The position numbers and the translations under genes were made by a program. The notes beneath the pieces are model-generated. The model did not search any database, was not told the origin of the DNA, and saw only the letters and a list, made by a program, of their open reading frames with translations. DNA of 64,000 bases, taken from contig NC_092192.1 in NCBI RefSeq assembly GCF_043641665.1, positions 2,639,658 through 2,703,657 of the forward strand, given 5' to 3'. Shown here one piece after another: positions 1 to 10,066 of this stretch. Positions within the stretch are counted from its first letter, which is position 1. Each line of letters starts with the position of its first letter. Origin of the DNA: Enoplosus armatus. Lineage: Eukaryota > Chordata > Actinopteri > Centrarchiformes > Enoplosidae.

Positions 1-130
1 CATTTGCTGAGAGGGCTAATTTATATGCGCTTGATGCAAAAGAGACTGTGCTGTTCCTCCTACAGGATTGGCTGAGTTTCTAAACGCGACTGAGCATGCG
101 CTGCACAAACTGTTACACATTCCTCTATGA
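1..130 (-). promoter_or_regulatory. Promoter of an H2B gene lying off the left edge
   Basis: Read on minus, this stretch matches the upstream regions of the H2B genes at 17403 and 45756. It has an ATTGG (reverse CCAAT) at 67-71, an octamer-like TTTTGCAT (plus strand atgcaaaa, 34-41) and a TATA-like ATATAAATT at 18-26. The gene would run leftward out of the window; no coding sequence is visible. The inverted counterpart is 17215-17345. Confidence 0.7.
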
Positions 131-1300
131 GAAGTGAATGAAGAAGTGAAGAACAAAAGAAAAACACTTATTATATACTTATAGTATTTAAATATTACTC
201 ACAGAGATCCGCCGCTACTAGTATAGCTGAGTATATATACTGGAGTTAAAGTACTAATACTGCACTGTGAAATACTCTTTTATAAGTAAAAGTCCTGAAT
301 TGATAATCAGAAAAATGTACTGAAAGTATTAAAAGTAAATGTACTTTCTATCATTACATTATTATTAATGTAATTAAAGTAAAAGCAGGATTTTACTGTT
401 GTAGTTGGTTGAGGTGGAGCTCATTCAACTACTTGATATTGGACTGCAATTAATGATTGTTTTCAGTGCGGCTTAATCTGCTTATTATTTATCGATTGAT
501 TGATTGATCAATCATTCACAGTGTTTATGGTCTTTGACCAACATCTGGAAAGAGTTTTATTTTCATTGACAGTAATAATGGTAACCCATTCATTGTTTCA
601 ATTATGTAATGGACAGAAAGTATTAATGATCCATCTAAGTTGGACTGAGCTTGTTGGGTTTCATTCAGTTTGTATATTTCAGTGCTTGTGGTCGTTCTGT
701 TTAATGTGTTCTGATGGATGTAATCACTACGAGTAGGCTGATCGATCCCCAAAGTATCAATACTGCCGATATGAAATCTTGGTTTAAGTATAGATAGTTG
801 TGTCATTAGGACTGAAACCAAAACATGGATCAGTCACATCACACGAACACTCTCCTTAGTGTTGCAATATTTGATGCGTGTATGTGCACAGTGATGGTGG
901 GACCATGAGGTTACTGCTCACAATGTACAGTGTAATTCTGCCCAATTTGTGGTGTAATTCTTGTACTGACAGTGATTCAATATTTTGTGGTATAATTTAA
1001 TTTAGCTAACAGGTCCATTTGCAATAGCATCCATGTTTCTTTATATAAAGACATGTTTATGATTCAATACTATGCATTATTGATGTTTGTGCATGTGCTT
1101 CATGGCTTCTTCTAAACTGCCATGTTTATGATTTAGTAAATGACTGTTCACGTCTGAGTTTTATCTATTCTTCCTGTATTTGTCTCTCAGGTTTATATTT
1201 AAAAAAGAGAAAAAAAATAGTTGTATTTACTTGATTGTGTTACTCTTCCTCCTCTTAAACACTAAAAACATTTGTAATATAATTATTTTCTAATGTGTGC
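131..1300. repeat. Duplicated intergenic flank between H2B promoter and H1
   Basis: No gene is seen. About 190-700 reappears inverted at about 14640-15180 (shared landmarks: the GATTGATTGATCAATC motif and the GAGGTGGAGCTCATTCAAC stretch). About 830-1300 reappears inverted at 10800-11190. Part of 900-1130 also resembles 47530-47740. These are copies of one ancestral histone-cluster spacer, AT-rich and apparently non-coding. Confidence 0.6.
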
Positions 1301-1355
1301 TGTTCATGACAACAGTAAGAATAAGTGGGACCAGGCTCTTTCAGGATGATGTGGC

Positions 1356-1371
1356 GGCTCTTAAAAGAGCC
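1356..1371 (-). terminator. Histone 3' stem-loop of H1
   Basis: On minus this reads GGCTCTTTTAAGAGCC, 36 nt after the H1 stop. A purine-rich downstream element (CTGAAAGAGCC, minus) follows at about 1333-1343, as expected for U7 snRNP processing. Confidence 0.95.
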
Positions 1372-1407
1372 TTTTGTCGGGACGTTGATCATCAGACTGA
1401 TGGCAGC

Positions 1408-2016
1408 TCACTTCTTCTTGGGTGCTGCCTTCTTCACTTTGGGCTTGGCAGCCTTCTTTACGGGGGTCTTTTTGGCTGCGGGGGCCTTTTTAACCACCTT
1501 CTTGGGGCTCTTGGTGACCTTCTTGGGGCTCTTGGCGACCTTCTTGGCCGCTGCGGGTTTCTTCACCTTCTTCGGAGACTTCTTAGCGGCTGCTGGCTTC
1601 TTGGCTGCCGCTGTCTTGGGCTTTTTGGCCGCTGCGGGCTTCTTGGCTGCTGCGGGCTTCTTGGCTTTAGGAGCCGCTTTCTTGGCTGCTGCGGGCTTCT
1701 TGGCCTTGGTGTCCGCCGCCTTGTTCATCTTGAACGAGCCGGAGGCCCCTGTCCCTTTGGTCTGGACAAGAGTCCCCTTGATCACCAGGCTCTTGATCGC
1801 GGTCTTGACGCGGGCCCTGTTCTTGTCCACATCGTAGCCTCCGGCAGCCAGAGCCTTCTTGAGGGCGGCCGCGGACACGCCGCTCCGCTCCTTGGACGCG
1901 GCCACAGCTTTAACGATGAGCTCGCCGACGCTGGGGCCGGTCTTCTTCGGCTTGGATACCTTCTTCTTGGCTGCTTTGGCCGGGGCGGCGGCCGGAGCTG
2001 GAGCTACTTCTGCCAT
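1408..2016 (-). CDS. H1: Linker histone H1, class A, copy 1
   Basis: A 202-residue linker histone that binds the nucleosome dyad and linker DNA in the nucleus. The basic, Ala/Pro-rich N-terminal tail covers residues 1-26. The winged-helix globular domain is about 27-99 ([37 protein letters not shown]). A Lys/Ala/Pro tail with SPKK motifs follows. The start is the ATG of MAEVAPAP; the frame stays open 26 codons further upstream, but that part lies over the promoter and is ignored. This is the shortest of three class A copies: its tail has one fewer VTKSPKK heptad and one fewer APAAKK hexad than the copy at 10067. An H1 box (AAACACAA) lies upstream near 2167-2175. The whole unit recurs at 9.4-10.8 kb (inverted) and 55.9-57.3 kb (same orientation). 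Confidence 0.95.
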   Translation of the reverse strand: MAEVAPAPAAAPAKAAKKKVSKPKKTGPSVGELIVKAVAASKERSGVSAAALKKALAAGGYDVDKNRARVKTAIKSLVIKGTLVQTKGTGASGSFKMNKAADTKAKKPAAAKKAAPKAKKPAAAKKPAAAKKPKTAAAKKPAAAKKSPKKVKKPAAAKKVAKSPKKVTKSPKKVVKKAPAAKKTPVKKAAKPKVKKAAPKKK

Positions 2017-2640
2017 TGTCTTGTTGTAGTTGAGTTCCTCCTCACGATAACACGAGAGTCTGAGTGTTGGAGAGTTCCGAGCAGGAGGCTGCACTTAAAC
2101 ACACCATGAGAACCGTGGAGACTCAGCCCGGCTCCTGCCCCTCGGTGCAGTCTGGATGCCGCCACTTGTGTTTTCTGTGCACCGATAAAAGAGTCCAGAC
2201 TACATGTGGGAGCAGGTCTGCGGGCTGACAGTGGAGGCAGCCGGTAGCGGACTCGTGTCTCTTCATATTGAAGTCATGTTGAGCTCTGATGCGCTCTGCA
2301 CTTTGTTTGTGGAGCCTCCAAACTTCACATATTCACCGCCGTGGCCGCCACTTTCCCCTCTCATTTCTCTCCTAAAAGGTTTTAAAAAGCATCAGAGCTC
2401 CGTCAAAAGCCGTTTTCCAGCTGAGCCACATGTTTGTTCAGAGACTCAAAGTAAAAACAATCATCTGTTGATCATCAGTTTGTAATAAACTCAAGTTCTT
2501 CTGGCGGCAGCAAACACACTGATGATGGCTGAGGCTGATGGTGCCGTTCAGCCAGACTTCCTGTCAGAGCTGCTCACTGTCAACATGTCCTCTGCTCAGG
2601 ACAACTTTTGTGTACAGCACTTTATATTTATTTAGTTCAC
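2017..2640 (-). promoter_or_regulatory. H1 class A promoter and upstream region
   Basis: Nearly identical to 9440-10066 (inverted) and 56656-57290. On minus it contains the H1 box AAACACAA (about 2167-2175), the stretch CCACGGTTCTCATG shared with class B H1 promoters, and a TTTAAGTG TATA-like motif about 60-75 nt before the ATG. A 93-codon frame here is open in all three copies, but its differences change amino acids and it lies in promoter DNA, so I do not call a gene. Confidence 0.6.
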
Positions 2641-2759
2641 TTTGTTGCAGAATGTTCTGAATGATCCACATGAACTCTACAGCAGAGCAGGAAAAACACA
2701 GGGAGAAAAAATTGTGCCACAATTATTATTAATATCTGGTGATGTTTCCACCAGATATT

Positions 2760-3105
2760 AATCAATAAAAACAATCATGTAAAAATGTCAAATTATGTAC
2801 CAAACTTACTTGGGGAACAAATCATGGGAGCACCCAACCTCAACAGTCAATTAAAAATCCCATTAATTAAAAATGTGTCAAATGCACTGAGTGGAGGAGC
2901 TGCATGGACGGCTGGAAATAAGACCACTGGAGTAAATTAAATGAGAGCTACGTCTGAAATTCCATATTATCAATTATTGTTTGGTGATTTCATAGCAGAA
3001 TGTAAACATTTGAACAATAATTGGACTGGCTCAGCCACTGCAGTGATTTATAAATTAATTAATGGAGGTTTGGTTGCATATGAATATGTATCTGATGCCT
3101 CTAGG
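2760..3105 (+). mobile_element. Old Tx1-like LINE fragment
   Basis: Conceptual translation gives broken pieces (for example PYYQLLFGDF and a VIYKLINGGL-like stretch) that align with PYYEIIFGDF and the following region in the LINE at 39.9-41.5 kb. Several stops and frame changes show it is long dead. It lies in the duplicated H1 flank. Confidence 0.5.
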
Positions 3106-3826
3106 TAACAAAAACGGTCATGAAAAAGTCTGTTGTTCTGTTATTGTTGTTAACTGAGTATCGTAGTATTTCCTATACACATATACTTAAATAGAAGATT
3201 TGTGTTTTAGCAACAGAAAACAAGGAAAATTTGTAAAAGACAATGATGACAACAGTGTTTCAACAAATCAGTTGCTGTGTGGCATCAGAGTTATGAGAAA
3301 CACAGAAGGCAACGGGAGGAGAGAGACTGTACTTCTCTACTGAACCTTCATCACAGATGAGCATTTTACATCCTTTAAGGTTTCAGTTCACTGCCATCTC
3401 TCTGCAACCCAGAAGACTGCAGAGAGAAGTCTGAATGAAGGAAGAGAATCCATCCGAGACGCTGCTGGGAAAGAAATATAATGCACACTGCCGATGGTAG
3501 AACTTATCGCTGGTCCAACTTTGAACACTTTCATTTTCAACATGTTAGCACATCGTCAGGGAAACGTTGGCTGCGTTCACACCAAAGATCCAGTCATCAG
3601 CCGTGCAGCAGCTCTTCCACAACAACATCAAATTAACTTTGAGACATTTTAAAGAAACTTTTAGTGACATGATGAAAAATCATAAAAAAAAAACATAATA
3701 TAGATAAACCTTCTAGAAAGGTAGTATTTCTGCTGACATCATGGGTTAATGTTTAGATCATTTTTTCTTAAACAATAATTCAATTGAATGCCACTACAGA
3801 ACATCAGCTCTTTGAGTTGATCCAGT
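3106..3826. other. Spacer, nothing recognised
   Basis: AT-rich intergenic DNA. I see no histone, RNA gene or clear transposon sequence. Confidence 0.4.
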
Positions 3827-3842
3827 GGCTCTTAAAAGAGCC
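3827..3842 (-). terminator. Orphan histone stem-loop, H2B type
   Basis: A perfect GGCTCTTTTAAGAGCC on minus with no histone coding sequence upstream of it on that strand. The following minus sequence (TCAACTCAAAGAGCTGATG, then TTCTG) aligns with the downstream element of the H2B genes (TCAACTAAGAGCTGCTG, then TTCTG). I infer it is the 3' remnant of a lost H2B gene. The usual CAACACAAA just before the loop is absent. Confidence 0.75.
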
Positions 3843-4670
3843 ACTGGGTGACGAGTCACTTGAGTCTTCTTCAACAAGAATTTGACCGGTCACGTGCAGC
3901 CTACTCCAGTCAAGAGGAACAGGTTGTTATAATAGAAAGCTATGAAGAACACAAAATATATTACAGCAAAAAACAACACTGTTGCTGCAAATAAGGCAAG
4001 AGAATCATGCTGTCGTAAGTTAATATTTTAATTTTACCACTCGTGTTTAATTCTAACGTGACAACTGCACATTTGAGCTCTTAAACTTTAAACTATACAT
4101 TTAAGCATGATACTCAAAAAAAGCAATTAGGTCTGACACTGTCCCATAATGAAGGATATGATGAAATTACTTCAAAGTGAAATTAATTCTAATGATTGAA
4201 TATTATCTGGAATAAATACCAATAGACTACTCTGTGTTCTGTTCACTGCAACACCAGCAGTGTAAAGGGCTTTTCCCACCCCCCGCATTTATCCTCAGCC
4301 TAAGAAAGGTTTCACACGGACACAATCTGGGCTAACCCTGACTTTAACCTCGGCCTTGCTGTCTCTGCCTGGGTTTGTAATGTTACCTGAGAATCTACTA
4401 AACACAGCACAAAGCCTATAGAATGGACTTAGCAGCAAATCAGGACCAAGCATAAAAACATAAGTAGGTTGATGCATTTTCTGCATCACTAACTGAATAG
4501 CTGAATAACTTCCCGGGGAAACCTGACGCATGCAGTTAATGTAATGGATGGCTTTGCTTGGTGGCATTTCTAACTTACGGCTCAACAGGTTTGAATACAT
4601 AAAGTATTCCCTCAGCTGATAAAGTACATCGCTCATAGAGAATATCGTAACCTTTTTCACACAAAAAAAA
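3843..4670. other. Spacer between orphan stem-loop and tRNA-Asp
   Basis: No histone residue is visible. A 121-codon open frame on minus (4295-4660) has no recognisable domain and begins 10 nt from the tRNA 3' end; I do not call it a gene. The run of eight A at 4663-4670 is the tRNA terminator on minus. Confidence 0.4.
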
Positions 4671-4742
4671 CTCCCCGTCGGGGAATCGAACCCCGGTCTT
4701 CCGCGTGACAGGCGGAGATACTGTCCACTATACTAACGAGGA
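4671..4742 (-). tRNA. tRNA-Asp (anticodon GTC)
   Basis: A 72-nt tRNA on minus. The acceptor stem pairs TCCTCGT with ACGGGGA and the discriminator base is G. The A box (TTAGTATAGTGG) and B box (GGTTCGATTCC) are intact, and the anticodon GTC is at 4707-4709. T8 follows directly (A8 on plus, 4663-4670), a strong pol III terminator. There is no intron. It decodes aspartate codons and is probably functional. It is the only intact member of four tRNA-Asp copies near H2B genes here. Confidence 0.95.
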
Positions 4743-5088
4743 GAAGCAAAGTCACCACTCGACCACATCCGACTAATCAACCGTACCAGAACAGTCATAA
4801 TATGTTATAGTTTAGGTTATACATTGTAATATGGTTACAATTGGATAGTACTGGGAGAGAAAAGTGACTGTATGTCATATATTAAGTATGACATACACAG
4901 TTTATATGTACACAGCAATCTATCAGATTCAATTGGTAATTCTCCTTCAAGCAACTCCATACCGTCAGAATAGAAAACACGAGGGGAAACAGCGGCACCA
5001 TGTGGTCAAAGAATACACTGCAGCTGCAGCTCATTTTAAGAACCAGTGAAAAAATCTGTTCTGACTCCTCTACATGACAATGCATCTC
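4743..5088. repeat. H2B/tRNA-Asp flank, copy A
   Basis: Non-coding. About 4920-5040 matches 18890-19010 in inverted orientation (CCACATGGTGGTGCTGTTTC and the GGAGCTGCCTGAAGGAGAA stretch on the other strand). Part also matches 39425-39480. Confidence 0.55.
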
Positions 5089-5133
5089 TCCTCGTTAGTA
5101 TAGTGGACAGTGTCTCACGCCGAAGACTAGAGT
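5089..5133 (+). pseudogene. tRNA-Asp relic
   Basis: Starts as a perfect tRNA-Asp 5' half (TCCTCGTTAGTATAGTGGAC), then loses the anticodon loop (GTGTCTCACGCCGAAGACTAGAG) and has no B box. It is on the opposite strand to the intact tRNA at 4671, 350 bp away. Not expected to be functional. Confidence 0.75.
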
Positions 5134-5592
5134 TTGTCTCACATGACTTTCTAGGGTTGTACTTTTCACTATGTTGATCTCTCTCATTCCTATGCTACGT
5201 GAACACATCTGTAATTACTGAATTTCGATATCTGGGACAGAACACGTAGGCTGGACTCCATTTGGTGCAACATCAAAGAGGATTTTATTGTAATGTAAAA
5301 TAGTATTACCTGCAGTAAAAACAATAAAGCTACAGTGAGGTTTCTTTAACAACAGTTTGACCATATCCATCTGCAGAGTAAAGGTTAATTTAACTCGTGT
5401 TTTATTCTGATAAAAAGAAAGTTAATGAGAAAAACTGTATGCTAACCTTCAGTTAAAGATTGTTGTAAAATGAGAAGTGACGAAACTAATCATGTTAGAG
5501 AAAAGTGAGTTGTACAAATACATAGTTGTTTACTGAAATATAAACAATTAAATGAACCAGCAGGACTGCTGCTCTTAGTTGAAGTAGTGGGT
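5134..5592. repeat. H2B 3' flank, copy A
   Basis: No gene. This spacer matches 17820-18780 in inverted orientation, with 18014-18395 an added LINE in that copy. Landmarks include GAGAAAAGTGAGTTGTACAA and CCTGCAGTAAAAACA. Its central part also matches 39720-39850. Confidence 0.55.
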
Positions 5593-5608
5593 GGCTCTTA
5601 AAAGAGCC
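5593..5608 (-). terminator. Histone 3' stem-loop of H2B
   Basis: GGCTCTTTTAAGAGCC on minus, 27 nt after the stop, followed by an AAGAGCAGC-type downstream element. Confidence 0.95.
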
Positions 5609-5635
5609 TTTGTGTTGTTGGGATGAACAGCGGGT

Positions 5636-6004
5636 TTACTTGGAGCTGGTGTACTTGGTCACGGCCTTGGTCCCCTCGGACACGGCGTGCTTGGCCAGTT
5701 CACCGGGTAGCAGCAGGCGGACGGCGGTCTGGATCTCCCTGGAGGTGATGGTGGAGCGCTTGTTGTAGTGAGCCAGACGGGAAGCCTCACCGGCGATGCG
5801 CTCGAAGATGTCGCTCACGAAGGAGTTCATGATGCCCATGGCCTTAGAGGAGATGCCGGTGTCGGGATGGACCTGCTTCAGGACCTTGTACACGTAGATA
5901 GCATAGCTCTCTTTTCTAGTCCTCCTCCTTTTCTTTCCACTCTTGGTGACTTTTGAAACGGCTTTCTTTGAGCCCTTCTTGGGCGCTTTGACAGGTTCAG
6001 GCAT
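5636..6004 (-). CDS. H2B: Core histone H2B, 122-residue isoform (G60/A77)
   Basis: Canonical-length fish H2B. The basic tail ([14 protein letters not shown]...) precedes the histone fold ([36 protein letters not shown]) and the C-terminal helix ending KYTSSK, including the Lys that is ubiquitinated (K120 in human numbering). It pairs with H2A in the octamer. The start is the ATG before PEPVKAP; 49 upstream open codons lie in the promoter. It belongs to the [18 protein letters not shown] isoform with the gene at 38714, and differs from it in the tail ([15 protein letters not shown]). Promoter on minus: ATTGG 6109-6113, octamer-like ATATGCAT 6077-6084, TATA-like ATATAAATA 6061-6069. Confidence 0.96.
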   Translation of the reverse strand: MPEPVKAPKKGSKKAVSKVTKSGKKRRRTRKESYAIYVYKVLKQVHPDTGISSKAMGIMNSFVSDIFERIAGEASRLAHYNKRSTITSREIQTAVRLLLPGELAKHAVSEGTKAVTKYTSSK

Positions 6005-6054
6005 ATTGGCTCCTGTGTCGGTTTCACGATACAGATGGCTATACCACGCGTCGG

Positions 6055-6130
6055 AAGCTGTATTTATATGCGCTTGATGCATATTATGTGTGCTGTTGCT
6101 CACACAGGATTGGCTTAGTTGTTGTGCTCG
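6055..6130 (-). promoter_or_regulatory. H2B promoter
   Basis: On minus, in order: CCAAT (6109-6113 as ATTGG on plus), ATATGCAT, a one-mismatch H2B octamer (6077-6084), and ATATAAATA (6061-6069). The arrangement equals that of the other H2B genes here. Confidence 0.65.
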
Positions 6131-6412
6131 AGACTGAGCATGCGCCAACACAAAGTAACCGTCCTAAAATTGAAAGGGCAGATTTTTTAAATGTCGGACT
6201 TGAAACGGAGGTAAACATTGAATATATATAATATATTATTGATGTATTGATAGGCTGTAATCAGTTTAGTTTACAACAGATTGAAAGTCAGATCAATTCA
6301 AAATAATCACATTATTACGTTATTAATACAGCCCAATAATTCAATAAGAATATTTGAATTATTCATCCGATGTTTTTAGAATTCCTTTAATATCTCAAAC
6401 ATAAATAATTGG
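6131..6412. other. Spacer, nothing recognised
   Basis: AT-rich sequence upstream of H2B with no coding or RNA signal seen. Confidence 0.4.
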
Positions 6413-6540
6413 CTTAGATGTCCGATGGCTCATCTCTGTCGGCAGCGTTATATGCGTTTATGTGTCTTTCTATATGTGGCTGTTTTACTGTGTATTTGCT
6501 TTGTTAAAATTTAATAAAGATTTCTAAAAAAAAAAAAGAA
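6413..6540 (+). mobile_element. Tx1-like LINE 3' tail with internal deletion
   Basis: GATGTCCGATGGCTCATCTC joins directly to the LINE 3' end (CTATATGTGGCTGTTTTACTG, then TTAAAATTTAATAAAGATTTCT) and an A-rich tail. About 300 bp present in the copy at 36.8-37.3 kb is missing. Confidence 0.6.
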
Positions 6541-7320
6541 AAAAGAATCCTTGATCTGAAAGAGGTGGTTATGACTTTGCAGGATTCGGCCTCATAATGG
6601 CTGAGCTCATCTCTGATAAAGAGACAAGATGGAGAGACTGACAGCGCACATAAATCACTTTACAAAGGTGCAGAAGTGCTCATTTTATAAGGGCGAGGCT
6701 GGATGTGCTCAATGCCCCACTGGATCATCAGAGTCCACAAGCACTAACACACCAGTACACAAGCATGCCCCATAAGCACACAGTGCACAATAAAGTCTAT
6801 AAAATAGGCTGCCATGGCCCTGGGAGGGAAGGGGAGAGCTCTTTCTCCACTTTATGGCAACACAGGAGTAACAGGTGTTTTATAAGCACCACCGAGTGAA
6901 GCACTGCTCTCTCTGGAGGATGCCATCACAATTAGATCGTCTAGATAAAATAAAACCCTGATGCCTCTCCTGTAATGGTTTTCTTACTCCATCTACGCAG
7001 TCAGTTATTGACGTTTTAGTGATCACTATAGTTATTCACTTATTAATGAGACATGTAGACATTAGTGACTGAAATGTGTGACAGTGACAGTTTAAATATT
7101 CAACAAACACACAGATCCAAAGGGCAAGGTCACATACAAAACACAAACATACAATTCAAAATAAATTAGAGTTAAAAAAAAGTTTTTACCTTTAACAAAT
7201 TCCATAAAAATAAAATCACCACTGAAATGATGCAGGTTTATTCCCTTTGGTGAACTAAAATACTTGACAACATGTGCATCTTTTTGACAAAACAAATGGA
7301 AAACAAGACCCACTGATGGC
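6541..7320. other. Spacer, nothing recognised
   Basis: No convincing gene or transposon; only short frames without domains. Confidence 0.35.
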
Positions 7321-7590
7321 TTTGAGTGAGGTAGGAGCCAGAGGCGGAGTGCAGCTTCTTTTGCAGGTATTGTTGTAGCTTGTGTATCTTTGTCTCTGAA
7401 CAGCTTTTCCTCAGTATGAAGGGACCATAGCTGTCATCCCAGCTGTCCCAAATCTGTCACCAGGTAATGTTGGCATGAGAGCCAAAACCAGCCAGCTGGT
7501 CATCCTCTGATGCCGCTGCTGCTGCTGCTGCTGTTGCAACTGGCTTTGTTGACTCATAGCTGAGAAGAGACTTCTTTCAAGCTGAGCATA
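7321..7590 (-). pseudogene. Coding-like stretch of unknown origin
   Basis: On minus one frame reads through an Ala run from (GCA)n, an acidic SEDDQLAGFG stretch and, after one in-frame TGA, QIWDSWDDSYGPFILRK and IHKLQQYLQKKLHSAS. The composition looks protein-coding, possibly a dead transposase or processed exon, but I do not recognise the family. The (CTG)n repeat is at 7508-7531. Confidence 0.2.
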
Positions 7591-8204
7591 TGATGCCCAC
7601 TAATTTGTGATCACATTTGTGTGAATGTATTTATTTGATTTCGTAATTTGAAATGATATCTGTATTTATTTTTTCTTTTCAAAAGGCTTTCTTTACTTTT
7701 TATGAATAATCTTTAAACCAAAATAATTACCTTGCAATAGCATTTTTTCAACAGGAGAAGGGAGCAAGAAACTGTGGTTTCCCCAGATTGTAGTCATGCT
7801 CATGCTTTATTAATGTTTAGAATGAACAATAAACAACTGATAGATGTAAGACATTTTATATAGTTAAATCCGAAACTTGCTGGATACCGGCTGATTACAA
7901 CTTACTTTAATTCATTAACTAAATTCTTAATTCGCATTACTTTTATTCAACATGTTATTAATGATGCATTATGTTTCAGATACTGTAGAATTCCACCATG
8001 TCTGTGCTCAGGATAAGTTAGTAGTTACATTCAACCCCTACAGAAGAAAGTGGAGCACTACTTCACATTCACATAAAACACAATTTACAAAATTACAATA
8101 TGTATTCCCATGTTATGTATGCATTTACTGTGTCATAATTAAATGACTTCATTATTTGTTCCCCAAGTAAGTTTGGTACACAATTTATTTAAGGTCATGA
8201 TTGT
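7591..8204. other. Spacer with H1-flank similarity at its end
   Basis: No gene. About 8060-8204 is the inverted counterpart of 57360-57470 (TTTGTTCCCCAAGTA...TTGGTACACAATTTATTTAA), part of the H1 class A flank into which the next LINE inserted. Confidence 0.45.
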
Positions 8205-9402
8205 CTTTGTGAGGGGTGGAGAATGAGTAATATTAATATTCAAATCAAACAAGAAATTAAAATACTGGGTTTGACTATTTGAAAAATGGGAAAATAAAAA
8301 TACTAATTACAAATCAAGAGTTAATATAGTGAAAACCTTCATTCTATCTAAACTACCTAAATATTTTTCCCCCACCTAATAAAATGATAATCCAGTTAAA
8401 TAAACAGTGTGTTAACTTAGTTTGGGGAACAACCAGGGAAGTCACCAAGAGAGAGTTAATGTATAAAAGTAAAAAACATGGTGGGCTCGGTGCTGTAGAG
8501 CTCGGTATACGTTTGAATATTGCTTTTGTTAAAAATGTCTCAGGCACCATCTTTAGAGATGCTCTCTGGGTTGGAGATCTCTCCATGTAGAGAAAAAGGA
8601 AGGGGGGGCGAGACATGGCCCTTATTATGAAATAATTTTTGGAGATTTTATTTTTGTACACCAGCATCTGCAGATAGACTGGTGTGGTCTTACTAGCAAG
8701 ATAATATTTCATAAAATTAATGATTTTAAATATGGGGGGTTGATTGAATATAAAAACTTAAGTGAAGAAAAAGCACAGAAGTGATCCAAATATTAGGAAA
8801 TAAAAACCTGTCAGACAGCATCAGAGATGTCTGATGGCTCATCTCTGTAGGCAGACTTCCTGTGAGAGTTGTAGTTGTTTGGAGTTGTTATGTCACCACC
8901 AAAAAATGTCTAATGATTTATTGTGATGAGGACGAGACTCAAGAACATCTTTTAATCAACAGAGCACAAGAAGAGTATTTTAAAAATGTTTGGTTTCAAG
9001 TGTAATATAAATTATAATTCAGTTATGTATGGACTGTTGGAGGAGACGATGCCTCCTAAACATAAGGAACTGCATCAACTCATCATCAGCATCGTACGCA
9101 ATAAACTATGGACATCTAGATGCATCATGATAAAAAATCAGACTGTTTTCAACAGTAACTCAGTCATCAAACAAACTGTCACTGACCTCCGGAGGAGGAG
9201 AACCCTGGACCAAAAACACATCCTGCCATGGAACATCCTGGACATTGACAGAAAGACCTGGAACACCTTTTCATAATTTGTATTCTACTTGGTAATATTT
9301 TGCTGTATGTTATATATGTTTATGTATGTTTCTATATGTGGCTATTTTACTGTGTATTGGCTTTGTTAAAATTTAATAAAGATTTCTTAAAAAGCAAAAA
9401 CA
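8205..9402 (+). mobile_element. Tx1-like LINE, 5'-truncated, dead
   Basis: Carries the C-terminal part of LINE ORF2: ELMYKSKKHGGLGAVELGIR, then NYNSVMYGLLEETMPPKHKE and the terminal TLDQKHILPWNILDIDRKTW, broken by stops and small deletions. It ends with the family 3' terminus (TTAATAAAGATTTCTTAAAAAGC at about 9373-9395). The insertion splits the H1 class A flank; the unbroken flank is at 57310-57400. Confidence 0.75.
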
Positions 9403-9439
9403 CCACCAGATATGAATAATAAATATACACATTCTGTAA

Positions 9440-10066
9440 CAAAGTGAAATAAATAAATATAAGTGCTGTACACAAAAGTTGTCCTGAGCAGAGGACATGT
9501 TGACAGTGAGCAGCTCTGACAGGAAGTCTGGCTGAACAGCACCATCAGCCTCAGCCATCATCAGTGTGTTTGCTGCCGCCAGAAGAACTTGAGTTTATTA
9601 CAAACTGATGATCAACAGATGATTGTTTTTACTTTGAGTCTCTGAACAAACATGTGGCTCAGCTGGAAAACGGCTTTTGACGGAGATCTGACGCTTTTTA
9701 AAACCTTTTAGGAGAGAAATGAGAGGGGAAAGTGGCGGCCACGGCGGTGAATATGTGAAGTTTGGAGGCTCCACAAACAAAGTGCAGAGCGCATCAGAGC
9801 TCAACATGACTTCAATATGAAGAGACACGAGTCCGCTACCGGCTGCCTCCACTGTCAGCCCGCAGACCTGCTCCCACATGTAGTCTGGACTCTTTTATCG
9901 GTGCACAGAAAACACAAGTGGCGGCATCCAGACTGCACCGAGGGGCAGGAGCCGGGCTGAGTCTCCACGGTTCTCATGGTGTGTTTAAGTGCAGCCTCCT
10001 GCTCGGAACTCTCCAACACTCAGACTCTCGTGTTATCGTGAGGAGGAACTCAACTACAACAAGACA
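9440..10066 (+). promoter_or_regulatory. H1 class A promoter and upstream region, copy 2
   Basis: Inverted copy of 2017-2640. It has an H1 box AAAACACAAG at about 9909-9918, CCACGGTTCTCATG about 9967-9980, and a GTTTAAGTGC TATA-like motif about 9983-9992. Confidence 0.6.

Noticed and set aside
1297..2109. Long plus-strand frames of 270 and 170 codons over H1 (and the same at 10825, 24534, 43088 and 56748 on the opposite strand of each H1)
   Set aside because: They are antisense shadows of the Lys/Ala-rich H1 genes; GC-rich codon use keeps them open. Composition is low-complexity Leu/Gly or Phe/Ala.
2204..2485. A 93-codon frame upstream of H1, open in three copies (also 9598-9879 and 56843-57124)
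   Set aside because: The three loci are recent duplicates, so shared openness is expected. The few differences alter amino acids, and the frame overlaps promoter and flank DNA.
4295..4660. 121-codon frame between tRNA-Asp and the orphan stem-loop as a new replication-dependent gene
   Set aside because: No domain, no promoter signal, and its stop is about 450 nt from the stem-loop, whereas true histone genes here have 26-36 nt.
5089..5133. Second tRNA-Asp gene
   Set aside because: Only the 5' part fits; the anticodon and B box are missing, so it is listed as a relic.
8210..8240. A fourth H4 fragment at GAATGAGTAATATT beside the LINE
   Set aside because: The same bases occur inside the LINE (40470-40490) with a small deletion, so this is LINE sequence, not H4.
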